Assembly (NCBI GenBank): GCA_958295645.1
Contig: OY282361.1
Coordinates: 2,570,501-2,634,500 of the forward strand
DNA: 64,000 nucleotides
DNA from: Longimicrobiales bacterium
Lineage (GTDB): Bacteria > Gemmatimonadota > Gemmatimonadetes > Longimicrobiales > Gaopeijiaceae
Reading direction: 5' to 3'
Positions 1 to 7,571 of the stretch are shown here, in pieces. The position numbers and the translations under genes were made by a program. Numbering within the stretch: the stretch's first letter is position 1; each line of letters opens with the position of its first letter. The notes beneath the pieces were generated by a model. It was given only the letters and a program-made list of their open reading frames with translations. It was not told the origin of the DNA and did not search any database.

Positions 1-2
1 CT

Positions 3-725
3 TGGCTGGCTCGCGAGTTCGAAACGCTGGCGGTTATGGACGAAGCCGGGTTGGAGCAGGGCGCGGCCGCGCACGTCGGGGCGATGAAGTCCGCGGCTCG
101 CGACTCGGACGAACTCCTGTTCGTGCTGGCCATGGCGCTCGGCAGGGCAGGCCGTGCGCGCGACGGCATCTCGCTGGGGTGGGAGCTGCGCGAGCGGGGC
201 AGGCCGTGGGACGCCGCGCTCCTGCGGCTGGTGTTTCCGTTTCCGCACCGTGCGCTGATCGAGGCCCGGGCGGAGGAACTCGGCCTCGACCCCTATCTGG
301 TGGCAGGCGTCGTTCGCCAGGAGAGCGCCTTCGATCCACGGGCGGTTTCGCCGGCCGACGCCGTCGGGCTGATGCAGGTGCTGCCCGCCACGGGCCGGCA
401 GCTCGCCCGTTCCGCCGGCCCGCGCAGGTTCAACCGCCAGTCCCTGACCACGCCGGAGGTCAACGTCCACCTGGGCGCGCTCTTCCTGGCCGAGCTGATG
501 GAGCGCTACGGCGGCGACGTCCCGTTGGCGCTGTCGGCCTACAACGCCGGCCCTACCCGGGCCAACCGCTGGCGCCGCTTTCCCGAGTCCGAGCACCCCC
601 GCCGCTTCATCGAGCGCATCCCGTTCGCCGAGACCCGCAACTACGTGAAGAACGTCACGCGCAACCAAATCCTGTACGCTTGGCTCTACGGCGGCGACCG
701 CGGCCCGGGGGCCGGTCCCGCTTGA
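3..725 (+). CDS. Soluble lytic murein transglycosylase, 5'-truncated
   Basis: This is the C-terminal part of an Slt70-type lytic transglycosylase, which cleaves the MurNAc-GlcNAc bond of peptidoglycan in the periplasm. The reading frame is open to the left edge of the window, so the N-terminal signal sequence and helical superstructure lie outside; the ATG at 36 is internal. The SLT catalytic domain is clear: VVRQESAFDP carries the catalytic Glu (codon at 321-323), followed by VGLMQVLPATG and the ALSAYNAGP motif, and it ends with the typical IPFAETRNYV segment before the stop. About 90 residues of helical repeat region are visible before the catalytic domain. The cold-shock gene follows after 88 bp. 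Family assignment is firm; the missing start is only a consequence of the window. Confidence 0.93.
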   Translation, partial: WLAREFETLAVMDEAGLEQGAAAHVGAMKSAARDSDELLFVLAMALGRAGRARDGISLGWELRERGRPWDAALLRLVFPFPHRALIEARAEELGLDPYLVAGVVRQESAFDPRAVSPADAVGLMQVLPATGRQLARSAGPRRFNRQSLTTPEVNVHLGALFLAELMERYGGDVPLALSAYNAGPTRANRWRRFPESEHPRRFIERIPFAETRNYVKNVTRNQILYAWLYGGDRGPGAGPA

Positions 726-813
726 CCCCTTCGGTTGCTCGGCGCCATGATGCACGGCTCGCACCGCTAGGGGGTTTCCTGCCCCGGACTTCTCGTTTTC
801 CGGAGGATCGGCT

Positions 814-1014
814 ATGGCAAGAGGGAAGGTGAAGTGGTTCAACGATTCGAAAGGCTACGGCTTTATCGCGCAACCGTCCGGTGAAGACGTCTTCGTGCAC
901 TTCAGTTCCATTCGGAGCGAAGGCTTCAGGACGCTCTCCGAAGGGGAGGAAGTGGAGTTCGAAGTCGAGACGACCGATCGCGGGCTTCAGGCGACCAACG
1001 TGCTCCGCGGCTAG
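814..1014 (+). CDS. Cold-shock domain protein, CspA family
   Basis: A 66-residue single-domain OB-fold RNA/DNA-binding protein, the normal length for CspA-type RNA chaperones. Both nucleic-acid-binding motifs are intact: RNP1 as KGYGFIAQ (about residues 13-20) and RNP2 as DVFVHFS (about residues 25-31), preceded by the family start GKVKWFND. The ATG has a good ribosome binding site, GGAGG at 800-804. It probably melts secondary structure in mRNA; whether it is cold-induced cannot be read from the sequence, and no long structured leader of the E. coli cspA type is evident because only 88 bp separate it from the upstream gene. Confidence 0.97.
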   Translation: MARGKVKWFNDSKGYGFIAQPSGEDVFVHFSSIRSEGFRTLSEGEEVEFEVETTDRGLQATNVLRG

Positions 1015-1083
1015 GACGGACTCGGCCGCCGCCTCCCAGCGGCGCGAGCAACGGCAGGCATCCGTGACCTGCCCGGCCGGCCG

Positions 1084-3852
1084 TTGACGGCCTCTTCTCC
1101 CGACGAGGCACGCCGGCCGCGTCTATTCCTCGTCGACGCCTACGCCTTCATCTACCGAGCGTACTTCGCGTTCGCGGGCCGGCCGCTGACCAACTCGCGC
1201 GGCGAGAACACCTCCGCCACGTTCGGCTTCTCCAAGTTCCTGCTGGATCTGCGAAACGAGCATGCGCCCGACTACGCGGCCGTGGTCTTCGACTCGGGCC
1301 GGAGCCACCGCGAAGAGCTCTATCCAGCCTACAAGGCCACCCGCAAGAAGATGCCGGAGGAGCTCAGGGACAGCCTTCCCCGCATTCGCGACATCGCGCA
1401 GGCCATGGGCCTGGCCCTCGTGGAAGTCGAAGGATGGGAGGCGGACGACGTGATCGGGACCCTGGCCAAGCGGGCGGAGGCCGAGGGCTTGGACTCGGTG
1501 ATCGTCTCGGGCGACAAGGACTTCTACCAGCTCGTGGGTGCCCGCGTGAAGCTGTTGCGCCCCGGGCGCAGGAGGCAGGGGGAGGGCGTCGCCTCGCATT
1601 GGGTGGGCGAGGAGGACGTGACCGAGAAGCTGGGCGTGGGCCCGCGGCAAGTGGTCGACTATCTGGCGCTGGTGGGCGACGCCTCCGACAACGTGCCGGG
1701 GGCGCCCGGGATCGGGCCGAAGACCGCTGTCCGCCTGCTGAAGGCCTTCGATTCCGTCGGGGACGTCTTGGACGGAGCGGCGGAAGGGGCCGGCGAAGTG
1801 TCGCCCCAGCGGGTTCGCGAGTCGCTGGCGTCCAGGAGGAGCGACGTGCTGCTGTCGCGCGAACTCGTGACAATCCGTACCGACGTGGAGGTGGACGCCG
1901 GCCTGAAGGACATGCGCGTGGCGCGGCACGACGAGGCCCGTCTGCGCGACCTCTTCGTCGAACTCGAGTTCACGTCGCTTCTGGGCGAGTTGGCCTCCTC
2001 AACGGAGTCCGGTACTGGGCCGGAGGGGCAGTACGCGCTCGTCGCAGGAGCCCGCGAACTCGAGAATCTCGTGGACGCCTGCCGTCGCGGCGGCGTTGCA
2101 GGCATCGTCGTGCTCACCCACACGCTGGATCCCGCCCGCGGTCCAATCGCGGGAGTGGCCGTCGCCTCCGAGCCGGGCGCCGCCTTCTATCTGCCGTTCG
2201 GCCATGCGGGCCTGGACCTGGGCGAGGGAAGCGAGGACGGGGCCAACCTGGGCGCGCTCGACGGCCCGGAGATGCGGCTGCTTCGCGACCTGCTGGCGGA
2301 TCCGGCGGTCGTGAAGGTGGGCCACGACCTCAAGCGCTCCATGGTCGCCTGCCGAAGGGCCGGCCTGGAGCTGGCCGGTCCTTTGAAGGACGTCATGGTG
2401 GCCTCGTACCTGCTCAACCCGGGACGCCGCAATCACGGCCTGGACGCGCTGGCCGAGGGCCTGCTCGGCGCCAAGCCGGTCGCGCGTTCGGAATTGCTCG
2501 GCACCGGCCGCAAGCGCCGCGACTTCGGGAGCCTGTCTCCTAGGGCCGCCGTGCGCTTCGCCTGCGAGCGCAGCGACCTGCCCTTGCGGCTGTGGGAGCG
2601 GTTCGAGAGGCAGCTCGCCGACAAAGCGCTGACCGCGTTGTTCGACGACCTGGAGATGCCGCTGGCGCCCGTCCTGGCCGACATGGAGGCCGCCGGGATC
2701 GCCATTGACGTCGCGTTCTTTCGGAAGGCGAGCAAGCGGTTGGGCCGGGACCTGCGGCTCGTCCGCGACGACGTCTTCCGGGTGGCGGGCGTCGAGTTCA
2801 ACGTCAATTCGACGCCCCAGCTGCGCGGCGTGCTGTTCGATCGGTTGGGCCTGCCGGTGATGAAGCGCACGAAGACGGGCCCGTCCACCGACTCGTCGGT
2901 GCTGGAGGAGCTGGCGGTGGCCGGCCACGAACTGCCGCGCCTTCTCATGGACTACCGGCAGCTGGAGAAGCTGCGGAGCACCTACGTGGACGCGTTGCCG
3001 TCGCTGGTCAATCCGGAGACGGGCCGCATCCACACCACCTTCAACCAAACCGTGGCGGCCACGGGGCGGCTGTCGTCGTCGGATCCCAATCTGCAGAACA
3101 TCCCCATTCGAACCGCGGCCGGACGCGAGATCCGGCGCGGCTTCGTCGCTCGTCCCGGGGCGTTGCTCCTGACCGCCGACTACTCCCAGATCGAACTCCG
3201 CATCCTGGCCCACTTCTCCGGAGATCCCGTGTTCGTGGAGGCGTTCAAGGCGGACAAGGACATCCACCGAGAGACGGCGGCCATCCTCTTCGAGGCGTCG
3301 GCCGGAGAGGTCACGAGCGAGATGCGCTACCGAGCCAAGACGGTCAACTTTGCGACGCTCTACGGCCAGGGCCCGTTCTCGCTGGCTCGCGGACTGGGGA
3401 TCTCGCTGGAGGAAGCGAAGGAGTTCATCGCCCAGTACTTCGACCGGTTCGCCGGCGTCCGGCGGTTTCTCGACCAGGAGGTGGAGCAGGCCCGCGAAAA
3501 GGGCTATGTGGAGACGCTCATGGGCCGCCGCCGCTACGTGCCCGAACTGCGGGCCAAGTCGTGGAACGTCCGGCAGTTCGGCGAGCGGGTCGCCCGGAAC
3601 ACGCCCATTCAAGGCACGGCGGCGGATCTCGTCAAGGTGGCCATGTTGCGGCTGGATCGGGCGTTTCGGGGAGACGAAGAGGTGCGCATGCTCCTCCAGG
3701 TCCACGACGAGCTGGTCTTCGAGGTGGAAGAGGGGCGCGTGGAGGATGTGGCGGGCAAGGCGGTGGCAGCCATGGAGTCCGCCTGCGAGCTGAGCGTGCC
3801 GTTGCGCGTGGACGCCGGAAGCGGGCGAACCTGGTTCGATTGCAAGGGCTGA
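1084..3852 (+). CDS. polA: DNA polymerase I with degenerate proofreading domain
   Basis: A 922-residue family A polymerase for Okazaki fragment processing and repair. The N-terminal 5'-3' flap exonuclease (about 1-300) has DAYAFIYRAYFAF, EADDVIGTLA and GDASDNVPGAPGIGPKTA. The polymerase domain (about 540-922) has motif A DYSQIELRILAHFSGD (Asp699), the O-helix KTVNFATLYG and motif C VHDELVFEVE (Asp875). The middle 3'-5' exonuclease fold is present, but three of the four metal ligands known from E. coli Pol I appear lost: the D355/E357 positions read V342 and L344, and the D424 position reads S419; only the D501 equivalent (D498) remains. Proofreading is therefore probably absent, as in Taq polymerase. 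The start is TTG at 1084, immediately before the conserved RRPRLFLVDAYAF segment; it has no strong ribosome binding site. Confidence 0.97.
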   Translation: MTASSPDEARRPRLFLVDAYAFIYRAYFAFAGRPLTNSRGENTSATFGFSKFLLDLRNEHAPDYAAVVFDSGRSHREELYPAYKATRKKMPEELRDSLPRIRDIAQAMGLALVEVEGWEADDVIGTLAKRAEAEGLDSVIVSGDKDFYQLVGARVKLLRPGRRRQGEGVASHWVGEEDVTEKLGVGPRQVVDYLALVGDASDNVPGAPGIGPKTAVRLLKAFDSVGDVLDGAAEGAGEVSPQRVRESLASRRSDVLLSRELVTIRTDVEVDAGLKDMRVARHDEARLRDLFVELEFTSLLGELASSTESGTGPEGQYALVAGARELENLVDACRRGGVAGIVVLTHTLDPARGPIAGVAVASEPGAAFYLPFGHAGLDLGEGSEDGANLGALDGPEMRLLRDLLADPAVVKVGHDLKRSMVACRRAGLELAGPLKDVMVASYLLNPGRRNHGLDALAEGLLGAKPVARSELLGTGRKRRDFGSLSPRAAVRFACERSDLPLRLWERFERQLADKALTALFDDLEMPLAPVLADMEAAGIAIDVAFFRKASKRLGRDLRLVRDDVFRVAGVEFNVNSTPQLRGVLFDRLGLPVMKRTKTGPSTDSSVLEELAVAGHELPRLLMDYRQLEKLRSTYVDALPSLVNPETGRIHTTFNQTVAATGRLSSSDPNLQNIPIRTAAGREIRRGFVARPGALLLTADYSQIELRILAHFSGDPVFVEAFKADKDIHRETAAILFEASAGEVTSEMRYRAKTVNFATLYGQGPFSLARGLGISLEEAKEFIAQYFDRFAGVRRFLDQEVEQAREKGYVETLMGRRRYVPELRAKSWNVRQFGERVARNTPIQGTAADLVKVAMLRLDRAFRGDEEVRMLLQVHDELVFEVEEGRVEDVAGKAVAAMESACELSVPLRVDAGSGRTWFDCKG

Positions 3853-4010
3853 GTCCGGCCCGCCAAAACTGGTCTCATCCAGCTATGTAGGTGTCCCGGA
3901 CGACAGCCCATCTTGTCTTCAGTCCTTTTCGACTCGGCCAGCGACGCGGCCCGGCTCAAAGCGAGGCCGCCCCCGCCGCGCCGACCCCTAACCAGGAATG
4001 GAGGCACGCT

Positions 4011-4358
4011 GTGAGCCGTTCGGTCAACAAAGTCATTCTCGTCGGCAACGTGGGAAGCGATCCCGATGTTCGCACGACGGGGTCAGGGGTCAAGCTGGCC
4101 CGTCTGTCCCTGGCCACCAACTGGCGGACGGGCGGGGAGGAGCCCGAGGAGCGCACCGACTGGCACCGCATCACCTTGTGGGGGCGGCTCGCGCAGGTCG
4201 CCGAGGAGTACGTGGCGCGCGGCGACCGGCTCTTCGTCGAGGGCTACTTGCAGTACGACTCGTACGAGCGCGACGGCGTGACGATCCCCACGGCCGAAGT
4301 GCGGGCACGGGAGATGGTGCTGCTCACGCCCCGCAACGAGAAGGCCCCGGACGGTTGA
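4011..4358 (+). CDS. ssb: Single-stranded DNA-binding protein, short form without acidic tail
   Basis: An OB-fold single-stranded DNA-binding protein of 115 residues. The start is GTG 4011, chosen because GGAGG lies at 4000-4004 with 6-nt spacing and because the protein then begins with the canonical SRSVNKVILVGNVGSDPD. Other family hallmarks are LSLATN, TDWHRITLWG and the DRLFVEGYLQYDSYERDG strand pair. An upstream in-frame extension to 3891 is open but has no family support. The protein stops at LTPRNEKAPDG, soon after the OB fold. It lacks the Gly/Pro linker and the acidic DDDIPF-like tip that recruits partner proteins in canonical SSBs, which suggests a specialised paralogue or a genome with another SSB. 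It is followed by a strong hairpin. Confidence 0.95.
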   Translation: MSRSVNKVILVGNVGSDPDVRTTGSGVKLARLSLATNWRTGGEEPEERTDWHRITLWGRLAQVAEEYVARGDRLFVEGYLQYDSYERDGVTIPTAEVRAREMVLLTPRNEKAPDG

Positions 4359-4385
4359 CGGCGCGACGATCCGGGCGGGCCGCCG

Positions 4386-4424
4386 ACTCCGTCTCGCGAA
4401 CGGCCTGGCCGTGCGAGACGGAGT
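4386..4424. terminator. Hairpin between convergent ssb and sigma-factor genes
   Basis: A perfect 12-bp inverted repeat, ACTCCGTCTCGC at 4386-4397 and its complement at 4413-4424 with a 15-nt loop, sits between the ssb stop and the convergent sigma-factor stop at 4444. GC-rich arms flank it. There is no T-tract on either side, so factor-independent termination is inferred from position and stem strength; it could serve both genes. Confidence 0.65.
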
Positions 4425-4443
4425 GCGAGGCGGGCCGCCCGGA

Positions 4444-5316
4444 CTAGCTGACCCGTCCGGTGGTGGGCCAGAAGCCCTTCAGGGCCGCGCCGTGCGGGCT
4501 GTCCTGGAGCTTTTCGAAGGCGCGGTTGCGAATCTGCCGAATGCGTTCGCGGGTCACGCCGAGCAACGACCCGATCTCTTCGAGCGTGTGCTCCTCGCCG
4601 TCGTCGAGTCCGTAGTACAGATAGAGAATCTTGCGCTCGCGCTCCGTCAGGTAGCTGTCGAACATGCGTTCGAGGTGCTGCCGGCGCGCGCTCGCCTCGA
4701 CGCTCTCTTCGATGTCCTCTTCGTCGGCGTCGGCGAAGCGGTCGACGAAGCTGGCGCTCTCGCTGTCGTTGTGGTCCACGGGGGCGTCGAGGTGAACTTC
4801 GACCGCCGCGACCCGCCGGAGATGCCGCACGGTCTCGAGGGGCTCCCTCATCTCGTCGGCCAGTTCCTGATCCGTCGGCGTGCGGCCCAGCTCCTGGGTC
4901 AGGAAGGTGTTGGTGCGCGCCAAGCGGGCCAAGTTGGAGTTCTGGTTGAGGGGGATGCGAACCGAGCGGGTCTGCTCGGCCAAAGCCTGAAGCACCGTCT
5001 GGCGGATCCACCAGACCGCGTAGGAAATGAACTTCACGCCCTTTTCGGGGTCGAACTTCTTGACGGCCTTGAACAGGCCCTCGTTGCCGATGCAGACGAG
5101 TTCGGCGAGGCCGAGACCGCGGCCTTGGTACTTCTTCACGTACGAAATCACGAAGCGCAGATTGGCCGTCACCAGTCGCTCGGCCGCCTCCTTGTCTCCA
5201 GTCCTGGCCCTTCGGGCGAGGGCTCGCTCTTCCTCCGGGTCGGCAATGAGCGGATACCGCTCCACGTCCTGCAGGTACTGGTCAAAAGAATCGAGACCGC
5301 CCGAGCTAGAGAACAA
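4444..5316 (-). CDS. RNA polymerase sigma factor, sigma-70 primary/RpoD type
   Basis: A 290-residue group 1/2 sigma-70 factor without region 1.1. Visible parts are region 1.2 (DSFDQYLQDVERYPLI), region 2 (ANLRFVISYVKKYQGRGLGL, then GVKFISYAVWWIRQTVLQAL), region 3 (EQTRSVRIPLNQNSNLARL) and region 4 with the helix-turn-helix HTLEEIGSLLGVTRERIRQI. The TTG at 5316 is taken as start because AGGAGG precedes it by 6 nt; a longer in-frame ATG at 5376 would add residues with no family support. The VRIPLNQ form is closest to primary sigma factors of Bacteroidota/Gemmatimonadota type, so this may be the housekeeping factor. Two further paralogues lie at 27463-29392. A candidate promoter lies upstream at 5454-5482. 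Confidence 0.95.
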   Translation of the reverse strand: MFSSSGGLDSFDQYLQDVERYPLIADPEEERALARRARTGDKEAAERLVTANLRFVISYVKKYQGRGLGLAELVCIGNEGLFKAVKKFDPEKGVKFISYAVWWIRQTVLQALAEQTRSVRIPLNQNSNLARLARTNTFLTQELGRTPTDQELADEMREPLETVRHLRRVAAVEVHLDAPVDHNDSESASFVDRFADADEEDIEESVEASARRQHLERMFDSYLTERERKILYLYYGLDDGEEHTLEEIGSLLGVTRERIRQIRNRAFEKLQDSPHGAALKGFWPTTGRVS

Positions 5317-5453
5317 TTCGGTCCTCCTGGATTGAAAGGGATCGACTGGTTGGCCGCACTCCTGCGATCCCGGCAAAATGCCGGAACGAGTGTTTCTGTT
5401 CCCGGTTGCCGCCCGCTCGCTGCGGTGCGCACGACCGAGAAAATGGACGAGAA

Positions 5454-5482
5454 ACTTAACGCCGAGACGGGCCCAAAGTCAA
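5454..5482 (-). promoter_or_regulatory. Candidate sigma-70 promoter for the sigma-factor gene
   Basis: Read on the minus strand, TTGACT (5482-5477, five of six consensus bases) is followed after exactly 17 nt by TTAAGT (5459-5454, three of six). It would give a leader of roughly 130 nt to the TTG start at 5316. The -10 match is weak and the call rests on motif and position only. The surrounding stretch 5317-5582 has no gene. Confidence 0.4.
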
Positions 5483-5582
5483 ATGTTTGCCCGCAGTCGC
5501 GGCCGCGGTGGACGGTACCCCCGAGCGCCTGGCGCCGGGAGCCGTTGCGGAGGCGGACGCGAGCACGTGGATCGCGGTTCTC

Positions 5583-7493
5583 CTAGCGGCCGGAACGCAT
5601 GCGGGCAAGATCAACGACGGGATTGGGGCTGCGGCTTCGGCCCGTCTGAAGATCGCTGGGACGCTCGAACAGGCTGGCGGCGGCGGAAACGCCTACGCGA
5701 TAGCGCAGGGCGCGGAATCCCCCGGGGCGCAGGGGCGCCGCCACGTCCACCCTGAACGGGAGTCGCTGGGTGCCGGCGGGAAAACCCACGCGAAGGCCGA
5801 CGCCGGCAGAGGTGCGGAGACCGGAGGCGGCGCCGAACGGGACGTCGCCGGGCCAGCCGGCGCCCGCGTCCAGAAAGAGGGCCAGCCCCAAGTCCACGGC
5901 GTCGGACAACGGGCCGCCGAGGGCGACGCGGTCCTCCACGTTGAGGACGACGGCTCGCCCGGCGGGGAAGTCGTAGCGGCCGTATCCGCGGATCCGGTCC
6001 GGTCCGCCGATGGTGAGCTGGAACGGCCGAGCGACACGCCAGCCGCCGGCGGCGTACAGGCTGACGGTCAACGTGTGGCGCGGCGCCGTGGGCGGTTGCC
6101 AATAGAGATGAGCGTCGATCTCGCCCAGGATGTTGCGGAACGCGCCGTCCTGAAAGAGCCAGGTGCCCTCGATCCCGAAGTCCGTGTTGAAGACCCAGGT
6201 CTCGCCGGCGGCTCCCGCGAAGAACGACGTGTGGCCCTGAAGACCGAAGTTGTCGCGCTCGTCCTCGGAGAGCCCGAGCCCAAGAGCGCGATCGTCGCCG
6301 TCCTGCGCCCAACGGCGTTCGACGGCCACGCTGCCCAGCGCTTGGAACCCCACGCGGACGTCCTGTTCGCCGCGAATGGCGTCCAGTCCCCGGCGTTCGA
6401 CGAAGCGGATCTGCCGACGTCCGGCCATGACGTTGAGGCGAATGGACCGCACGGGCCGAACTTGGGGCGCGACGGCCCCTACGATCTCCGAATACGTTTG
6501 CTCCGAGCCGGCCGGACCGCGCGGCCTCACCAGCGTCAGATCGTCCGCCAAGGCCGTCGCGACTTCCTCGGGGAAGCGATCGAACGAGACTTCGTCCCAG
6601 GAAAGGCCCAGGCCCAGAACCGTGAAGTCGCCCGGCCGCCCCAAGCGCGTCGCCACGCTCGCGTGCGCCCGGGCCGTCTCGACGGGCAACATCACGCGAT
6701 CGTAGTTCACCGCGGAGGGCCTTGCGTAGGCAAAGTAGTCTCGTCTTGCCGAGAAGCCTTCGGCGAAGGCGAACTTGCCGACCTCGGCGACAAACGGATA
6801 GGCTAGGCGTTCCTCCAAGAAAAAGCCCGAGCGGGTGGTGCCTCCGCTTGCCCGGGCGTCGAGGCGCGTGCCGCCGAGCCGTGGCGTCTGCAGGTCGGCG
6901 CCGAAGTCGCGCTGGTCGTGGTACGCCGTCCGGAAGACGCCGATGCGAGTGCCGGTTCCCAGAAGGTTTTCTTCGGTGACGGCGAGTCGCGCGATCCGAA
7001 AGCCGTCGTCGAACTCGGGCCGCACGTTCAATTCCAGGGACCATTCGTCCTGGGTTCGGACGAGGACGTCGTGCAGGCCGTCCTCCACCTGCTTGGCCTC
7101 GACGCCGGCGTCGGCGATGAACCGATAGGAGCGAAGGATGCGTTCGGACTCCTCGATCAGCAGCGGGTCCAGGCAGTCGCCCGCCCGAAAAAGCAACTCG
7201 TTCCTGACGAAGCTCTTCCGCGTTCGCCGATGCGAGCGGTTGGCGAGACCGAAGAACCAGCGGCGAAAGCGGTGCTGGGGGTCGATGTCTTCGATGTTGA
7301 AGATGGAGCGATTGTCCACGACGACTTCGCGGACGACTCCGTGGGGGCAGGATTCCGTCTGCGCTTGGGCGCCGTGGGCGGTGCCGACGCCGCCCACGGC
7401 CAGAGCGCCTAGGGAGCACGCGGCCAGCGCAACGCGGCCGCTGAAGCCGCGGCTCTGCCGCTCCGGCGCCGGGTTCCGGGACCGGGTGTTAAT
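5583..7493 (-). CDS. Omp85-family outer-membrane protein with POTRA domain
   Basis: About 636 residues: a signal peptide (hydrophobic VALAACSLGALAVGG stretch ending near AHGAQA), then a POTRA-like region (about 55-150) with LLFRAGDCLD, EESERILRSYRF and VRTQDEWSL, then a large beta-barrel. The barrel contains GGPDRIRGYGRYDF, matching the conserved RGY/RGF element of Omp85 C-terminal domains. The family inserts or transports outer-membrane proteins or lipids; with one or two POTRA-like units this is more like a TamA/patatin-type or single-POTRA Omp85 than full BamA. The start is a problem: no ATG, GTG or TTG lies in frame before the signal peptide downstream of the divergent pckA. ATT at 7493-7491, preceded by AAAGG, is the best placed candidate. 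A CTG inside the hydrophobic core would remove the charged N-region. The exact N-terminus is uncertain. Confidence 0.85.
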   Translation of the reverse strand: MNTRSRNPAPERQSRGFSGRVALAACSLGALAVGGVGTAHGAQAQTESCPHGVVREVVVDNRSIFNIEDIDPQHRFRRWFFGLANRSHRRTRKSFVRNELLFRAGDCLDPLLIEESERILRSYRFIADAGVEAKQVEDGLHDVLVRTQDEWSLELNVRPEFDDGFRIARLAVTEENLLGTGTRIGVFRTAYHDQRDFGADLQTPRLGGTRLDARASGGTTRSGFFLEERLAYPFVAEVGKFAFAEGFSARRDYFAYARPSAVNYDRVMLPVETARAHASVATRLGRPGDFTVLGLGLSWDEVSFDRFPEEVATALADDLTLVRPRGPAGSEQTYSEIVGAVAPQVRPVRSIRLNVMAGRRQIRFVERRGLDAIRGEQDVRVGFQALGSVAVERRWAQDGDDRALGLGLSEDERDNFGLQGHTSFFAGAAGETWVFNTDFGIEGTWLFQDGAFRNILGEIDAHLYWQPPTAPRHTLTVSLYAAGGWRVARPFQLTIGGPDRIRGYGRYDFPAGRAVVLNVEDRVALGGPLSDAVDLGLALFLDAGAGWPGDVPFGAASGLRTSAGVGLRVGFPAGTQRLPFRVDVAAPLRPGGFRALRYRVGVSAAASLFERPSDLQTGRSRSPNPVVDLARMRSGR

Positions 7494-7571
7494 TTCTGGA
7501 TTGCCTTTCTGCGGTGCCCGGAGTTGGACTGCGCGGGATGCTGGAGAAGCAGGGAATCTCGAACTTCCAAT

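Noticed and set aside
1999-3705. 568-residue minus-strand open frame
   Set aside because: Fully antisense to polA, His/Gln/Arg-rich, with no motifs; polA is unambiguous.
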